DNA from: Orientallactaga sibirica
Taxonomy: Eukaryota; Chordata; Mammalia; Rodentia; Dipodidae
NCBI GenBank assembly: GCA_036365145.1
Contig: JAEOAD010000026.1
Coordinates: forward strand, 992,001 to 1,056,000
Length of the DNA: 64,000 nt
Direction: 5' to 3'
The notes under the pieces are model-generated. The model saw nothing but the letters and a program-made list of their open reading frames with translations, made no database searches and had not been told where the DNA came from. Positions within the stretch are counted from its first letter, which is position 1. Each line of letters starts with the position of its first letter. Position numbers and translations under genes: made by a program. This document shows, in pieces, positions 40,236 to 50,063 of this stretch.

Positions 40236-40383
40236 TCTTTTTTTTCCCCGCAGGTAGGGTTTCACTCTAGCCCAGGCTGACCTGGAATTCACTCTGTAGT
40301 CTCAGGGTGGCCTTGAACTCACTGATCCTCCTACCTCTGCCTCCCGAGTGCTGGGATTAAAGGCGTGCGCCACCACGCCCAGC
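40236..40383 (-). mobile_element. B1-like SINE
   Basis: Reverse copy. Confidence 0.92.
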
Positions 40384-40626
40384 GGCTTTTTTTTTTTTTA
40401 ATTGTATTCTTAATTGCCATTTTTTTGGGCCTTGACTAATATTCCCTATAGAACAAAATATTTGAATGTTTCCAATACAATATTTGCAATGACTTTGGCA
40501 TGTCTCTTCATGAAAAGGCTCCCACAGGAAGCTGAAAATATTTTTACATGGAGACTTACTAGAGTGTGAAGAGATTACAGACAGAGATATTGAGCCAAGA
40601 ACCATTTAATACAGTTTTCTATTTTC

Positions 40627-40684
40627 TTTTTTTCTTTCTTTCTTTTCTTTTTTTTCTTTTTCTTTTTCTTTTTTTTTTTTTTTT
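40627..40684 (+). repeat. T-rich (CTTT)n tract
   Basis: Tail expansion of the following reverse B1. Confidence 0.9.
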
Positions 40685-40829
40685 GATTTTTGCGAGGTAG
40701 GGTCTCACCCTGGTCCAGGCTGACCTGTAATTCACTATGTAGTCTCAGGGTGGCCTTGAACTCTTGGCAATCCTCCTACCTCTGCCTCCCAAGTGCTGGG
40801 ATTAAAGGTGTGCGCCACCACGCCCGGCT
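40685..40829 (-). mobile_element. B1-like SINE
   Basis: Reverse copy. Confidence 0.92.
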
Positions 40830-41032
40830 TCAGTTTTCTATTTTCATCATGTTACTGTCAGCGAGCCATTTGGTTACCCTAGCTGCTCTGATCAGATATT
40901 TTGAATAACATCCACCAACTTACCAGGCAAATAGAGCAACTGAACTGGAGGCAGAGTGGAGGGAAACAACATCGGCTAGAGACCAACTGAATTTCCTTCC
41001 CCAAATCTCAAGGTATAAGTCACTTGATCTAT

Positions 41033-41180
41033 GGGCTAGGGAGATGGCTCAGTAGTTGCAGGCACTTGCTTGCAAAGCCTGCCTGCCAAGTTCAGTTCTC
41101 TAGTACTCACTTAAAGTCAGATGCACAAAGTGGTGAATACATCTCTATAGTTCATCATATATCCTTCTTTCTCTCAAGCG
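41033..41180 (+). mobile_element. B2-like tRNA-SINE, shortened
   Basis: Forward copy with loss of the 'gcagtggctggagg' part. Confidence 0.82.
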
Positions 41181-41184
41181 GCAG

Positions 41185-41260
41185 GCTGGAGAGATGGCTT
41201 AGTGGTTAGGAGACCATATTATTCTTTCTCTTGCTCTTGCTCTCACGCTCTGTGCTCACA
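41185..41260 (+). mobile_element. B2-like tRNA-SINE with large internal deletion
   Basis: The head 'ggctggagagatggcttagt' passes directly into the CT-rich segment. Confidence 0.75.
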
Positions 41261-41389
41261 AGACATTGTCATCATGGTGGCTTTTTTTTTACTGGAATAT
41301 GACCCAAAGGAGGAAATGTACACGCAAGTGATTAATCAGCTATGAAAGTTTCTCCAGCGACTACCTGACATTTAGAATTACCATTTGGT

Positions 41390-41500
41390 GGGCCACTTTT
41401 GTGTGTGGGTGTCTTGCTTTACATAGGTGTAGGGGAATCACTCAGTCCACAGGTATTGCAAGCAAGCACCTTTAACCACTGAGCCATCTCTCTAACCCCA
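41390..41500 (-). mobile_element. B2-like tRNA-SINE, 3' truncated
   Basis: Diverged reverse copy. Confidence 0.75.
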
Positions 41501-41575
41501 CAATGTGTATCTTTACCATACTTGTAGGTTTCTGTCTTCTTTTTTCATATGGTGCTCTTTAAAAAAAAGCACTTG

Positions 41576-41820
41576 GGCTGGAGAGATGGCTTAGCGGTCA
41601 AGGCGCCTGCCTGCCAAGCCTAAGAACTTATGTTTGAATCTCCAGGTCCCACGTTTATCCAGACGCAAAAGTGACACAAGTGCGCAAGGTAGCATATGCG
41701 CACAAGGCGGGGGCATGTGTCTGGAGTTCGTTCACAGAGGCTGAGAGGCCCTGTGGCGCCCATCTTCTCTCTGCCTCTTCCTCTCTGTCTCTTTAAAAAA
41801 AAAAAAAAAAAAAAAACAAA
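41576..41820 (+). mobile_element. B2-like tRNA-SINE, insert-bearing subtype
   Basis: Forward copy with 'aagtgacacaagtgcgcaag' insert and about 24 A in the tail. Confidence 0.9.
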
Positions 41821-41829
41821 ACTTTATTT

Positions 41830-42016
41830 GGGGCTGGAGAGAGGGCGTAGTGTTTAAGGCGCTTCCTGCAAAGCCATAGGACCTCGGTTCAATTCTTCAG
41901 GACCCACATAAGCCAGATGCACAAGGTGGTACATGTGTCTGGAGTTCGTTTGCTAGAGGCCCTGGCATGCCCATTCTCTCTCTCTCTCTCTCTCAAATAA
42001 ATAAATAAATAAAAAT
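41830..42016 (+). mobile_element. B2-like tRNA-SINE
   Basis: Forward copy. Confidence 0.92.
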
Positions 42017-42018
42017 AA

Positions 42019-42160
42019 AGCCAGGTGTGTAATCCCAGTTATTTGGGAGGCAGAGGTAGGAGGATTGCCAAGAGTTCAAGGCTGCCCTGAGAATACATAA
42101 CGAATTCCAGGTCAGCCAGAGCTAGAGTGAGACCCTACCTTGAAAAACTGGGAAAAAAAT
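42019..42160 (+). mobile_element. B1-like SINE
   Basis: Forward copy with a short 5' deletion. Confidence 0.88.
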
Positions 42161-42161
42161 A

Positions 42162-42190
42162 AAAAAATATTTTATTTATTTGAGAGAGAA

Positions 42191-42236
<46 letters not shown>

Positions 42237-42348
42237 GGCTTGCCAGGGCCTTCAGCTACTGCAAATGAACTTTAAACACATGTGCCACCTTGTGGGTTCT
42301 CAGGCTTCGAAGGCAAGAGTCTTAACCACTAAGCTATCTTTCCAGCCC
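42162..42348 (-). mobile_element. B2-like tRNA-SINE, internal deletion
   Basis: Faces the preceding B1 tail to tail; long (GA)n. Confidence 0.9.
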
Positions 42349-42389
42349 ATATGGTGTTCTTTTACTCCCCATATATTCTATTATAGTTA

Positions 42390-42603
42390 AAAAAAATATT
42401 TTATTTTTATTTATTTATTTGAGAGAGGGAAAGAGGCAGAGTGAGAGAGAGAATGGGCATGCCAGGGCTTCCAGCCACTGCAAACAAACTCCAGATGTGT
42501 GTGCCCCCTTGTGCATTTGGCTTACATGGGTCCTGGGGAATCGAACTGAGGCCCTTTGGCTTTGCAGGCAAGAGCCTTAACTGCTAAGCCATCTCTCCAG
42601 CCC
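42390..42603 (-). mobile_element. B2-like tRNA-SINE
   Basis: Reverse copy. Confidence 0.92.
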
Positions 42604-42649
42604 TCTATTTTTATTCATTTATTTATTATTATTTTGTTGTTGTTGTTTT

Positions 42650-42788
42650 TAAGAGGTAGGGTCTCACTCTAGCCCAGGCTGACCTAGAATTCACTATGTA
42701 GTCTCAGGGTGGCCTTGAACTCACAGCAATCCTCCTACCTCTGCCTCCTGAGTGCTGGGATTAAAGGTGTGCACCACCACGCCCAGCT
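42650..42788 (-). mobile_element. B1-like SINE
   Basis: Reverse copy. Confidence 0.92.
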
Positions 42789-42842
42789 CATATATTCAAT
42801 TTTTAGAGTGAATACTCCAATTGCTTTTCACTGTAATTCATC

Positions 42843-43000
42843 TTTTTTTTTTTTTTTTTTGAGGTAGCATATCACTCTAGCCCAGGCTAACCTAGAACTC
42901 ACTCTGTAGTCCCTGGCTGACCTTGAACTCACGGCAGTCCTCCTACCTCTGCTTCCCTGATGCTGTTAGGATTAAAGACGTGCACCACCACACCTGGCTC
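42843..43000 (-). mobile_element. B1-like SINE
   Basis: Diverged reverse copy. Confidence 0.86.
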
Positions 43001-43181
43001 ATAGTAATTCATCTTAATGCTGAAAATAAGTAGTTTCTAAAACTGCAGCTTCAGCCTTTTGGAACACATCCAGGCCCCACTGTGTTGGGTAAAGTTCTTC
43101 ACGGGCTTGAAAAATATAACTAAACATGTCTTAAATTCCTCTTATGTAGACCGAATTAGTCAGCTTGAAACATCATTCCCA

Positions 43182-43405
43182 GCTGGGGAGATGGCTCAGC
43201 TGGTAAAACACTTAGGGCACACGCACGAGGAGCTGAGTTTAAAGCTCCAGCATGCAGAGAAATGCTGGACAGGGGTTGCGAGTGGCACACCTGTAATCCC
43301 AGCACTTGGGAGGTACAGACAGGATCCCCTGGGCAAGCTGGCTAGCTAGGCTGCCCCAATTGGCCACCTCTTGGTTTAAAGTGAGAGACACTGTCTCATT
43401 AAACA
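43182..43405 (+). mobile_element. B4-like composite SINE
   Basis: A tRNA-type head ('gctggggagatggctcagct') is fused to a B1-type body ('cacacctgtaatcccagcac', 'gagagacactgtctc') as in rodent B4 elements. Old and diverged; a second copy is at 51520. Confidence 0.7.
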
Positions 43406-43436
43406 AGGTGGAGTGTGATCAATGACATCTGATCAC

Positions 43437-43437
<1 letters not shown>

Positions 43438-43468
<31 letters not shown>

Positions 43469-43550
43469 TACACACAGTCATGTGCACACACATGCATCCA
43501 CACAAATGCAAACATGCACACACACACATACCACACATGTACATACATAC
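43438..43550 (+). repeat. (CA)n-rich microsatellite
   Basis: Pure run at 43438-43464, then degenerate CA repeats. Confidence 0.93.
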
Positions 43551-43569
43551 ACAATAAAATCATTCCTGT

Positions 43570-43663
43570 GGGCTGGAGAGATGGCTGAGCGGTTAAGGCG
43601 CCTGCCTCCTAAGCCTAAGAGCGCTGGTTCCAATCTTCAGTGGTTCCAATCTCCAGGTCCCAC
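43570..43663 (+). mobile_element. B2-like tRNA-SINE head half
   Basis: Contains a 17-base internal direct repeat ('tggttccaatcttcag' type) and stops at 'ccaggtccca', where a reverse copy begins. Confidence 0.88.
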
Positions 43664-43820
43664 AGAGAGAATGGGCACACCAGGGCCTCCAGCCACTGCA
43701 AACAAACTCCAGATGCATGTGCCCCTTGTGCATCTGGCTTACGTGGGTGCTGGAGAATAGAACCAGGATCCTTTGCCTTTGAAGGCAAATGCCTTAACCG
43801 CTAAGCCATTTCTCCAGCCC
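43664..43820 (-). mobile_element. B2-like tRNA-SINE, reverse, joined tail to body
   Basis: Starts abruptly at 'cagagagaatgggcacacca', so the pair forms an inverted hybrid with no tail between. Confidence 0.9.
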
Positions 43821-44492
43821 CATATATGTGACATTTTTTTAAAAGAAGGAATGAGAGCTATGGAAGCAAAAGCTTATGGCTGGATGCCACCAGCACACAG
43901 TGATCTGCAAGGAGAGGGAGCGGTGTTGGGTGGGAGGAGATCTCCCAACGCTAGCCCTACACACCACAAAGCAAATTTGCTAGACCAAAGTGCCTAAGTT
44001 CTTCCCGGTGTTTCATTTTTTTTCAAGGCCAAGTTTTCAGACAGTTTTACAGGCTAAATTTCTTCTTCTCTTGAAGCAGGGCAGAATGACTTTGTAGCTC
44101 AAGGTTGCCCAACTGTCCCTGTTTGAACACTCGTGACCCTGGCTTTTGATTTGTCATTATTCTATCCGCACCTCCCCCCACCCCGTGTGAAGACTGCAAT
44201 TTACCATTCGAGGTGACGCCCAAGGCAGGGAGAGTCCCCCAAGCAAGTACATCTGTAAACGGTTTCAAGCCTGGGGTTGTTTGGTAGCTCGTAACTTGGA
44301 AACCACATCACAACAACAAGCCACCCGGCATGGTTACTCTTCGGAGTGCTCATAATGAAACACCGGGAGGGATCGGCCAAGGAGCTGACCAGTCAACCCT
44401 GCCAAACAAAACTGGCTTCTGCTACATGGTTATTGCGGGTTGAGGCACCGTAATTCTGAAGCATGTTTAGCGGATTACAAAAAGAATAAAAG
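43821..44492. other. Non-SINE intron 2 block
   Basis: 670 bases, GC about average, no repeat or exon recognised. Confidence 0.5.
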
Positions 44493-44670
44493 GGGGCTGG
44501 AGAGATGGCTTAGTGGTTAAGGCATTTGCCTGTGAAGCCTAAGGACCCAGAACCCATGTAAACCAGATGCACAACGTGACGCGTGTGCATGGGTGGCACA
44601 CATGTCTGGAGTTCGTTTGCAGTGACTAAGGCCCTGGCGTGCCAATGCTCTCTCTCACTCTCATGAAAAA
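44493..44670 (+). mobile_element. B2-like tRNA-SINE, insert-bearing subtype
   Basis: Forward copy with 'gacgcgtgtgcatgggtggc'. Confidence 0.88.
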
Positions 44671-44785
44671 TAAAAAAAATAAAAAATAAAATAAAAATAA
44701 AAATAAAATAAAAATAAATAAAATAAAAATAAAAATGAAGACCTTAAATGGTTGGGGATAAAATAAAAATAAAAAGAATAAAAGA
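44668..44785 (+). repeat. (AAAAT)n A-rich tract
   Basis: Tail expansion containing AAAAT and AAATAA units. Confidence 0.9.
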
Positions 44786-44787
44786 TC

Positions 44788-44913
44788 ATCTCACTCTAGC
44801 TCAGGCTGACCTGGAATTCACTAAGTAGTCTCAGGGTGGCCTCGAACTCATGGCAATCCTACTACCTCTGCTTCCCAAGTGCTGGGATTAAAGGCGTGCA
44901 CTACCATGCCCAC
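44788..44913 (-). mobile_element. B1-like SINE
   Basis: Reverse copy lacking the T-run. Confidence 0.9.
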
Positions 44914-44925
44914 CTTTCTTCTTTT

Positions 44926-45117
44926 TAAAAAGATTTTATTTTTATTTATTTATTTATTAGAGACAGAGAGAGGGAAAGAGAGAGAGAATGGGCGTGCCAG
45001 GGCCTCTAGCCACTGCCAACAAACTCCAGATGCGTGTGCGCCCTTGTGCATCTGGCTTATGTGGGACCTAGAGAATCGAACCAGGATCCTCAGGCTTCTC
45101 AGGCCATCTCTCTAGCC
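44926..45117 (-). mobile_element. B2-like tRNA-SINE, short internal deletion
   Basis: Lacks 'gccttaaccgctaa'. Confidence 0.9.
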
Positions 45118-45126
45118 TTTTTCTTG

Positions 45127-45272
45127 TTTTTTTTTGAGGCAGGGTCTCACTGTAGCTCAATCTGACCTGAAATTTACTATGTAGTCTCAGGGTGGTCTCG
45201 AACTCTTAGCAATCTTCCTACCTCTGCCTCCCAAGTGCTGGAATTAAAGGCATGCCCCACCATGCCTGGCTT
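45127..45272 (-). mobile_element. B1-like SINE
   Basis: Reverse copy. Confidence 0.9.
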
Positions 45273-45277
45273 TTTAA

Positions 45278-45337
45278 ATTTTTTATTAGATTTTTAAGTT
45301 ATCATACAATGAAAAGGGTTTCATTATGACATTTAAA
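45278..45337 (-). mobile_element. Possible L1 3'-end relic
   Basis: 'ttatcatacaatgaaaaggg' followed by 'tttcattatgacattt' recalls rodent L1 3' ends; short and uncertain. Confidence 0.4.
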
Positions 45338-45339
45338 AA

Positions 45340-45553
45340 TATTTTTAAAAATATTTTATTTATTTATTTAAGAGAGAGAGGGGGACAAGAGAGAGAGAGA
45401 GAATGGGCGTACCAGGGCCTCCAGCCACTGCAAATGAACTCCAGATGCATGCGCCCCCTTGTGCATCTGGCTTACGTGAGTCCTGGGGAATTGAACCGAA
45501 GTCCTTTGGCTTTGCAGGCCAATGCCCTAACTGCTAAGCCATCTCTCCAGCCC
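45340..45553 (-). mobile_element. B2-like tRNA-SINE
   Basis: Reverse copy. Confidence 0.92.
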
Positions 45554-45561
45554 TTGAAAAG

Positions 45562-45816
45562 TATTTTTATTTGTTCATTTGCAAGCAGAGATAGATAGAT
45601 AGATAGATGATAGATAGATGGATGGATGGATAGATAGATGGATGGATGGATAGAGAGAGAGAGAATGGGTGCGTGAGGGCCTCTAGTCAGTGCAAACAAA
45701 CTCCAGATGGATGCACCACTTTCTGCATTTGGCTTTATGTGGGTTTTAGGGATTGTAACCCAGGTCATATGCTTTGCAGGCAAGCGCTTTATCCACTGAA
45801 CCATCTCTCTGGCCCC
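45562..45816 (-). mobile_element. B2-like tRNA-SINE
   Basis: Reverse copy whose GA segment has become a GATA/GGAT repeat. Confidence 0.9.
45589..45655 (+). repeat. (GATA)n-(GGAT)n microsatellite
   Basis: Alternating blocks of GATA and GGAT tetramers, about 65 bases. Confidence 0.95.
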
Positions 45817-45859
45817 CGACATTTTTTTAAATATATGCTTTTTTTTTTTGGTTTTTGGT

Positions 45860-45930
45860 TTGAGACCCTACCTCAAAAAAACCAAAAGCCAACCAACAAA
45901 CAAAAACAAACAAACAAACAAACAAAAAAG
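45860..45930 (+). mobile_element. B1-like SINE 3' fragment
   Basis: 'gagaccctacctcaaaaa' with a (CAAA)n tail. Confidence 0.75.
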
Positions 45931-46124
45931 CTACTTATTTTACTTATTTATTTGAGAGAGAAAGTGTGTGTGTATGGGCGTGCCAGAGCCTTTTGTCACT
46001 GCAATGATCTCTAGATGCATGTGCCAATTTATATATGTGACTTCATGTTGGTACTAGGGAATCAAGCCCTGGGGCCCTCAAGGTGCTTGCAGTGTTTTAA
46101 CTTCAGAGCCATCTCTCCAGCCCC
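45931..46124 (-). mobile_element. B2-like tRNA-SINE, diverged
   Basis: Reverse copy. Confidence 0.85.
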
Positions 46125-46139
46125 AGCCACTTAATTTTT

Positions 46140-46398
46140 TTTAATTTTATTTATTTTTGGAGAGAGACACAGAGAGAGAGACAGACAGAGAGGGAGAGGG
46201 AGACAGATAGAGATGGGCGCACCAGCAGTCTCTCAGCTGCTGTGAACGAAATCCAGATGTATGCGCCCCCTTGTGGTCAAGTGTGGCATTGTGCCCTTGT
46301 GTCACTGCATCTGGCTAAACGTGGGACCTGGAGATTGGAACCGAGTTCTTAGGCTTAGCAGTCAGGCGCCTTAACCGCTAAGCCATCTCTCCAGCCCC
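46140..46398 (-). mobile_element. B2-like tRNA-SINE, insert-bearing subtype, with target-site duplication
   Basis: AGCCACTTAATTTTT at 46125-46139 and 46399-46413. Shares the 'ttgtggtcaagtgtggcatt' insert with the copy at 28940. Confidence 0.95.
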
Positions 46399-46455
46399 AG
46401 CCACTTAATTTTTAACAAAGGTGTTAAAAACTTATATTGTATAAGAAGGCAGTTT

Positions 46456-46675
46456 TGGGGTGGAGAGAGGTAGCTCAGCAGTTAAGGCGCTTGCCTGCAA
46501 AGCCTAATGACCCGGGGTTCTGTCACCCAGTACCCACATGAAGCCAGATACACAAAGTGGCATATGCATCTGGAATTTGTTTGCAGCGGTTGGAGGCCCT
46601 GCCATGCCCATTCTCCCTCCAACTTCCTCTCTGCTTTCTCTCTGTCTCTCTCTGCAAATAAATACATACAAAGTA
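46456..46675 (+). mobile_element. B2-like tRNA-SINE
   Basis: Forward copy. Confidence 0.9.
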
Positions 46676-46699
46676 AACTTTGCCTGTTAAAAACTTTAA

Positions 46700-46930
46700 A
46701 AATATATTTTATTTATTCATTCATTTATTTATTTGAGAGAGAGGCAAAGAGAAAAAGAGAGAGAGAGAAAAAGAGAGAGAATGAGAGCTCCACAGCCTCT
46801 AGCCACTGCAAACAAACTCCAGACGCACATACCACCTTGTGCATCTGGCTTATGTGGGTTCTGGAGAGTCAAACCGGGATCCTTAGGCTTCACAGGCAAG
46901 TTCCTTAACCGCTAGGCCATTTCTCCAGCC
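46700..46930 (-). mobile_element. B2-like tRNA-SINE
   Basis: Reverse copy. Confidence 0.92.
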
Positions 46931-46934
46931 TGAT

Positions 46935-47175
46935 TATATGACAAGCTCTTCAACAGTTCATGTGCAGAAGAATGAGATTGGATCCAGATCTCTCACTCTG
47001 CACAAAAATCAACTCAAAATGGATCAAAGACCTTAATATATATGACCCGAAACATTGAAATGCTAGAGGAAAATATATGGCAAACCTCTCAAGATCTAGG
47101 CGTAGCTAAGAACGTTCTGGAAAGGAATCCAGCGGTATAGGAAATAATCCCAGCAATCAATGAATGGGAGAGTAA
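46935..47175 (+). mobile_element. L1 ORF2 C-terminal-region fragment
   Basis: 'gcacaaaaatcaactcaaaa' then 'tggatcaaagaccttaata' corresponds to the conserved KINSKWIKDL stretch of L1 ORF2, followed by 'aatgctagaggaaaatata'. Short, 5' truncated, out of frame and dead. Confidence 0.8.
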
Positions 47176-47189
47176 GCTCCCTTAATGGA

Positions 47190-47813
47190 GGAAAACAGCC
47201 ACTGAACCTTGAACATTCCTTATCTACACCATGCGCGCTGGCCTCCTGGATTGTGCGGTTTTGATGTGGGGCCCAGGTTCTCTTGACCCAGTTATGCCCT
47301 CAGGGAATGCAAATATTTTCCCAATTAAGCCAGATTCACTGGCTGACAGCGAGCCATTGTTTCTCACTGTTCTGAGCTAACAAGCTTGGTATGTAAAAAA
47401 GACCCCCTGCCTTGTATATCGGTGACAGATCCCATGGCTGAACCTTTGGGAGATAACTGTGTGTTCTCTGTGTTTGTGGCACCCCCAAAAAATTAATTCA
47501 GCGTAAATTTAACTTGAGTGTTTTTGTTTGCTTGTTCTTTTCAGCTTGTCTCTTGGCCTCACAAAGCAATGGAGGATCAAGTTTCTTTGAAACCAAATGT
47601 GATCACAGAGCAGAAGGGCTTAAGTGTAGTTGAGTTACACAGAGAGACTATTGGCTGTCTCAGGATGCATTTATTATATTGTGGGGAAGACAGAGAAAGC
47701 GAGATGAAGGCGGGAGGAAAGAGCCCTCTTATGAGTAGATATTCCTTTAAATGCATTTATTTAAAGAGTATTGTGCATTTTCATTGTTTACTTTAAAAAA
47801 ATAAATTTTACTG
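47190..47813. other. Non-SINE intron 2 block
   Basis: 620 bases. An open frame of 92 codons (47518-47796) has no recognised domain. Nothing else seen. Confidence 0.5.
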
Positions 47814-48015
47814 GGGCTGGAGAGATGGCTTAGCGGTTAAAGATGCTTGTTTGTAAAGACTGATGGCCCAGGTTCAATTCCCCAGTACTCACATAAAGCC
47901 AGACAGAGTGACTCATGTGTCTGGAGTTTGTGGCAGCAGGAAGCCCTGGTGTGCTCATTCTCTCTTGCTTTCTCTCTCACACACATAAATACATAAATAA
48001 TAAATAAATAATAAG
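47814..48015 (+). mobile_element. B2-like tRNA-SINE
   Basis: Forward copy. Confidence 0.9.
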
Positions 48016-48019
48016 TAAA

Positions 48020-48205
48020 TGAATTTTATTTGTTTGTATGCAGAGAGAAAGAGAAAGAGAGAGAGAGACAGAATGGTTGCAGCAGGGCCTCTAACCACTG
48101 CAGACAAACTCTAGACTCTTGTACATCTGGTTTATGTGGGTCCTGGGGAATTGAACTTTGGGACCTTAGGCTTCTCGGGCAAACTGCTAAACCATCTATC
48201 TAACC
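48020..48205 (-). mobile_element. B2-like tRNA-SINE, diverged
   Basis: Faces the previous copy tail to tail. Confidence 0.86.
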
Positions 48206-48217
48206 ACCCCATCATAT

Positions 48218-48305
48218 ATATCATACATATATACATATGTGTGTATATATATGTATGTATGTATATATATATATAATTATTACTTTTTGTTTTGTTTTGT
48301 TTTGT
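48218..48305 (+). repeat. (TA/GTAT)n and (GTTTT)n simple sequence
   Basis: AT-rich degenerate dinucleotide stretch, then GTTTT units. Confidence 0.88.
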
Positions 48306-48445
48306 TTTTCGAGGTAGGGTCTCATTCTAGCCCAGGCTAACCTGGAATTCACTCTGTGTTCTCAGGGTGGCCTTGAACTCACAGCAATCCTCCTACCTCT
48401 GCCTGCCAAGTCCTGGGATTAAAGGTGTGTGCCACCACACCCGCC
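48306..48445 (-). mobile_element. B1-like SINE
   Basis: Reverse copy. Confidence 0.92.
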
Positions 48446-48469
48446 CTCCCCATCATATATTTTTTTCTT

Positions 48470-48665
48470 TTTTTTAAATTTTATTTTTATTTATTTATTT
48501 GAGAGAGAGAAAAGAATGGGCACACTAGGGCCTCCAGATACTGCAAATGAACTCCAGATGCATGTGCCCCCTTGTGCATCTGGCTTATATGGGCCCTGGA
48601 GAATCGAACCGGGATCCTTTGGCTTTGCAAGCAAACGCTTTAACCACTAAGCTATCTCTCCAGCT
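48470..48665 (-). mobile_element. B2-like tRNA-SINE
   Basis: Reverse copy. Confidence 0.92.
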
Positions 48666-48734
48666 CTCATTTTATTTTATTTTTATTTTTTTGTTTTGTT
48701 TGTTTTTTTGTTTTTTTGGCCTTGACTTATCATT

Positions 48735-48800
48735 TTATTTTTTTTATTGACAACTTGTATACTTACATACAAAAAACGTATGATATTTCCCTCCCCCCCC
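48735..48800 (-). mobile_element. L1 3' end, short
   Basis: Reverse of the terminus at 32504: 'tttattgacaacttgtatac' and 'ttacatacaaaaaacgtatg'. Confidence 0.6.
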
Positions 48801-49184
48801 CCGCCCCGCCAGCCCTCATTTGAATAACTTCAGAGCATGTGAAAACTTGAAGAGAAGTTAGAGATGATCAGAATGTCGGAATGTCCTACATCTGAGCACC
48901 CAAAGCCGCCCAGGTTGACAACATGATGCGCCTCCTGGAAGTCAGCGAGGAGGTGCAAGCCTAGGGCTTGAGATGGAGCCCCTGTCCCAGGGCTCCTGAA
49001 CGTCCCCGTGCTGCTTGCTCAGCCTTTGCTCCTTTGTTCTCTTGTTCCTGGGCCCTGCTGACAAGGCAGTGATGGGAGAGGGCGTCTGCATTCTTCCATG
49101 CTGAGTCCAAAGCAAAGCAAGGGCACTGTGGGGAAGAAGCTAAGGCTGACTAAAAAATGGTAGCTTCCTTTCTTCGCCTTTTAA
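48801..49184. other. Non-SINE intron 2 block
   Basis: 380 bases; nothing recognised. Confidence 0.5.
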
Positions 49185-49405
49185 AAATATTTTATTTATT
49201 ATTTATTTATTTGAGAAAGAGGGAGTGAGAGGCAGGCAGAGAGAGAGCGAGAATGGGCCCACCAGGACCTCAGCTACTGCAAACTCCAGATACACGCACC
49301 ACCTTGTGCATCTGGTTTACGTGGGTACTGGGGAAGTGAGTAATCGAACCTGTGCCCTTAGGCTTTGCAGGCAAGCACCTTAACTGCTGAGCCATCTCTC
49401 CAGCC
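49185..49405 (-). mobile_element. B2-like tRNA-SINE
   Basis: Reverse copy with a short 'gtgagtaatcgaac' variation. Confidence 0.9.
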
Positions 49406-49409
49406 CATT

Positions 49410-49485
49410 CCTTTCTTTTTCTTTTCTTTTCTTCCCTTCCTCCCTTCCTCTCTCTCTCTCTCTTTCTCTCTTTCTTTCTTTCTTT
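49410..49485 (+). repeat. (TTTTC)/(TTCC)/(TC)n pyrimidine tract
   Basis: Compound tract at a B1 tail; includes 'cccttcctcccttcctctct'. Confidence 0.92.
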
Positions 49486-49632
49486 TTTGGTTTTCTGAAG
49501 TAGGGTCTCATTCTAGCTCAGGCTGACCTAGAATTCACTATGTAATCTCAGGGTGGCCTTGAACTCTTGGTGATCTTCCTACCTCTGCCTCCCGTGTGTT
49601 GAGATTAAAGGCGTGTGCCACCATGCCCAACT
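49486..49632 (-). mobile_element. B1-like SINE
   Basis: Reverse copy. Confidence 0.9.
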
Positions 49633-49641
49633 TCTTTTCAT

Positions 49642-49890
49642 TTTCTTTTGAGAGAGAGAGAGAGAAAAAAAAATTTACATGCCAGGGCTTTAGCCACTGC
49701 AATTGAACTCCAGATGCTTGTGTCACCTAGTGGGCATGTGCGACCTTGCACCGTGTCACCTAGTGGGCATGTGCAACCTTGCACTTGCCTCACCTTTGTG
49801 TGTCTGGCTTATGTGGGATCTGGAGAGTCAAACATGGGTCCTTAGGCTTCACAGGCAAGGGCCTTAACTGCTAAGCCATCTCTCTAGCCC
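49642..49890 (-). mobile_element. B2-like tRNA-SINE, insert-bearing subtype
   Basis: The insert 'cacctagtgggcatgtgc' is itself duplicated in tandem (49725-49790). Confidence 0.9.
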
Positions 49891-49894
49891 TTTT

Positions 49895-50063
49895 TTCTTT
49901 TGAAAGAGAGAGAGAATGGGTGTACCAGTGCCTCCAGCTGCTGCAAACAAACTCCAGATGTATGCGCCACTGTGCATCTGGCTTACGTGGGTCCTGAGGA
50001 ATTGAACCTGGGTTGTTAGGCTTTGCAGGCAAGTGCCTTAACCACTGATCCATTGCTCCAGCC
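49895..50063 (-). mobile_element. B2-like tRNA-SINE
   Basis: Reverse copy. Confidence 0.9.

Noticed and set aside
46935..47175. Active L1 element
   Set aside because: Only about 240 bases of the ORF2 end survive, with disrupted frame and no ORF1 or 5' UTR.
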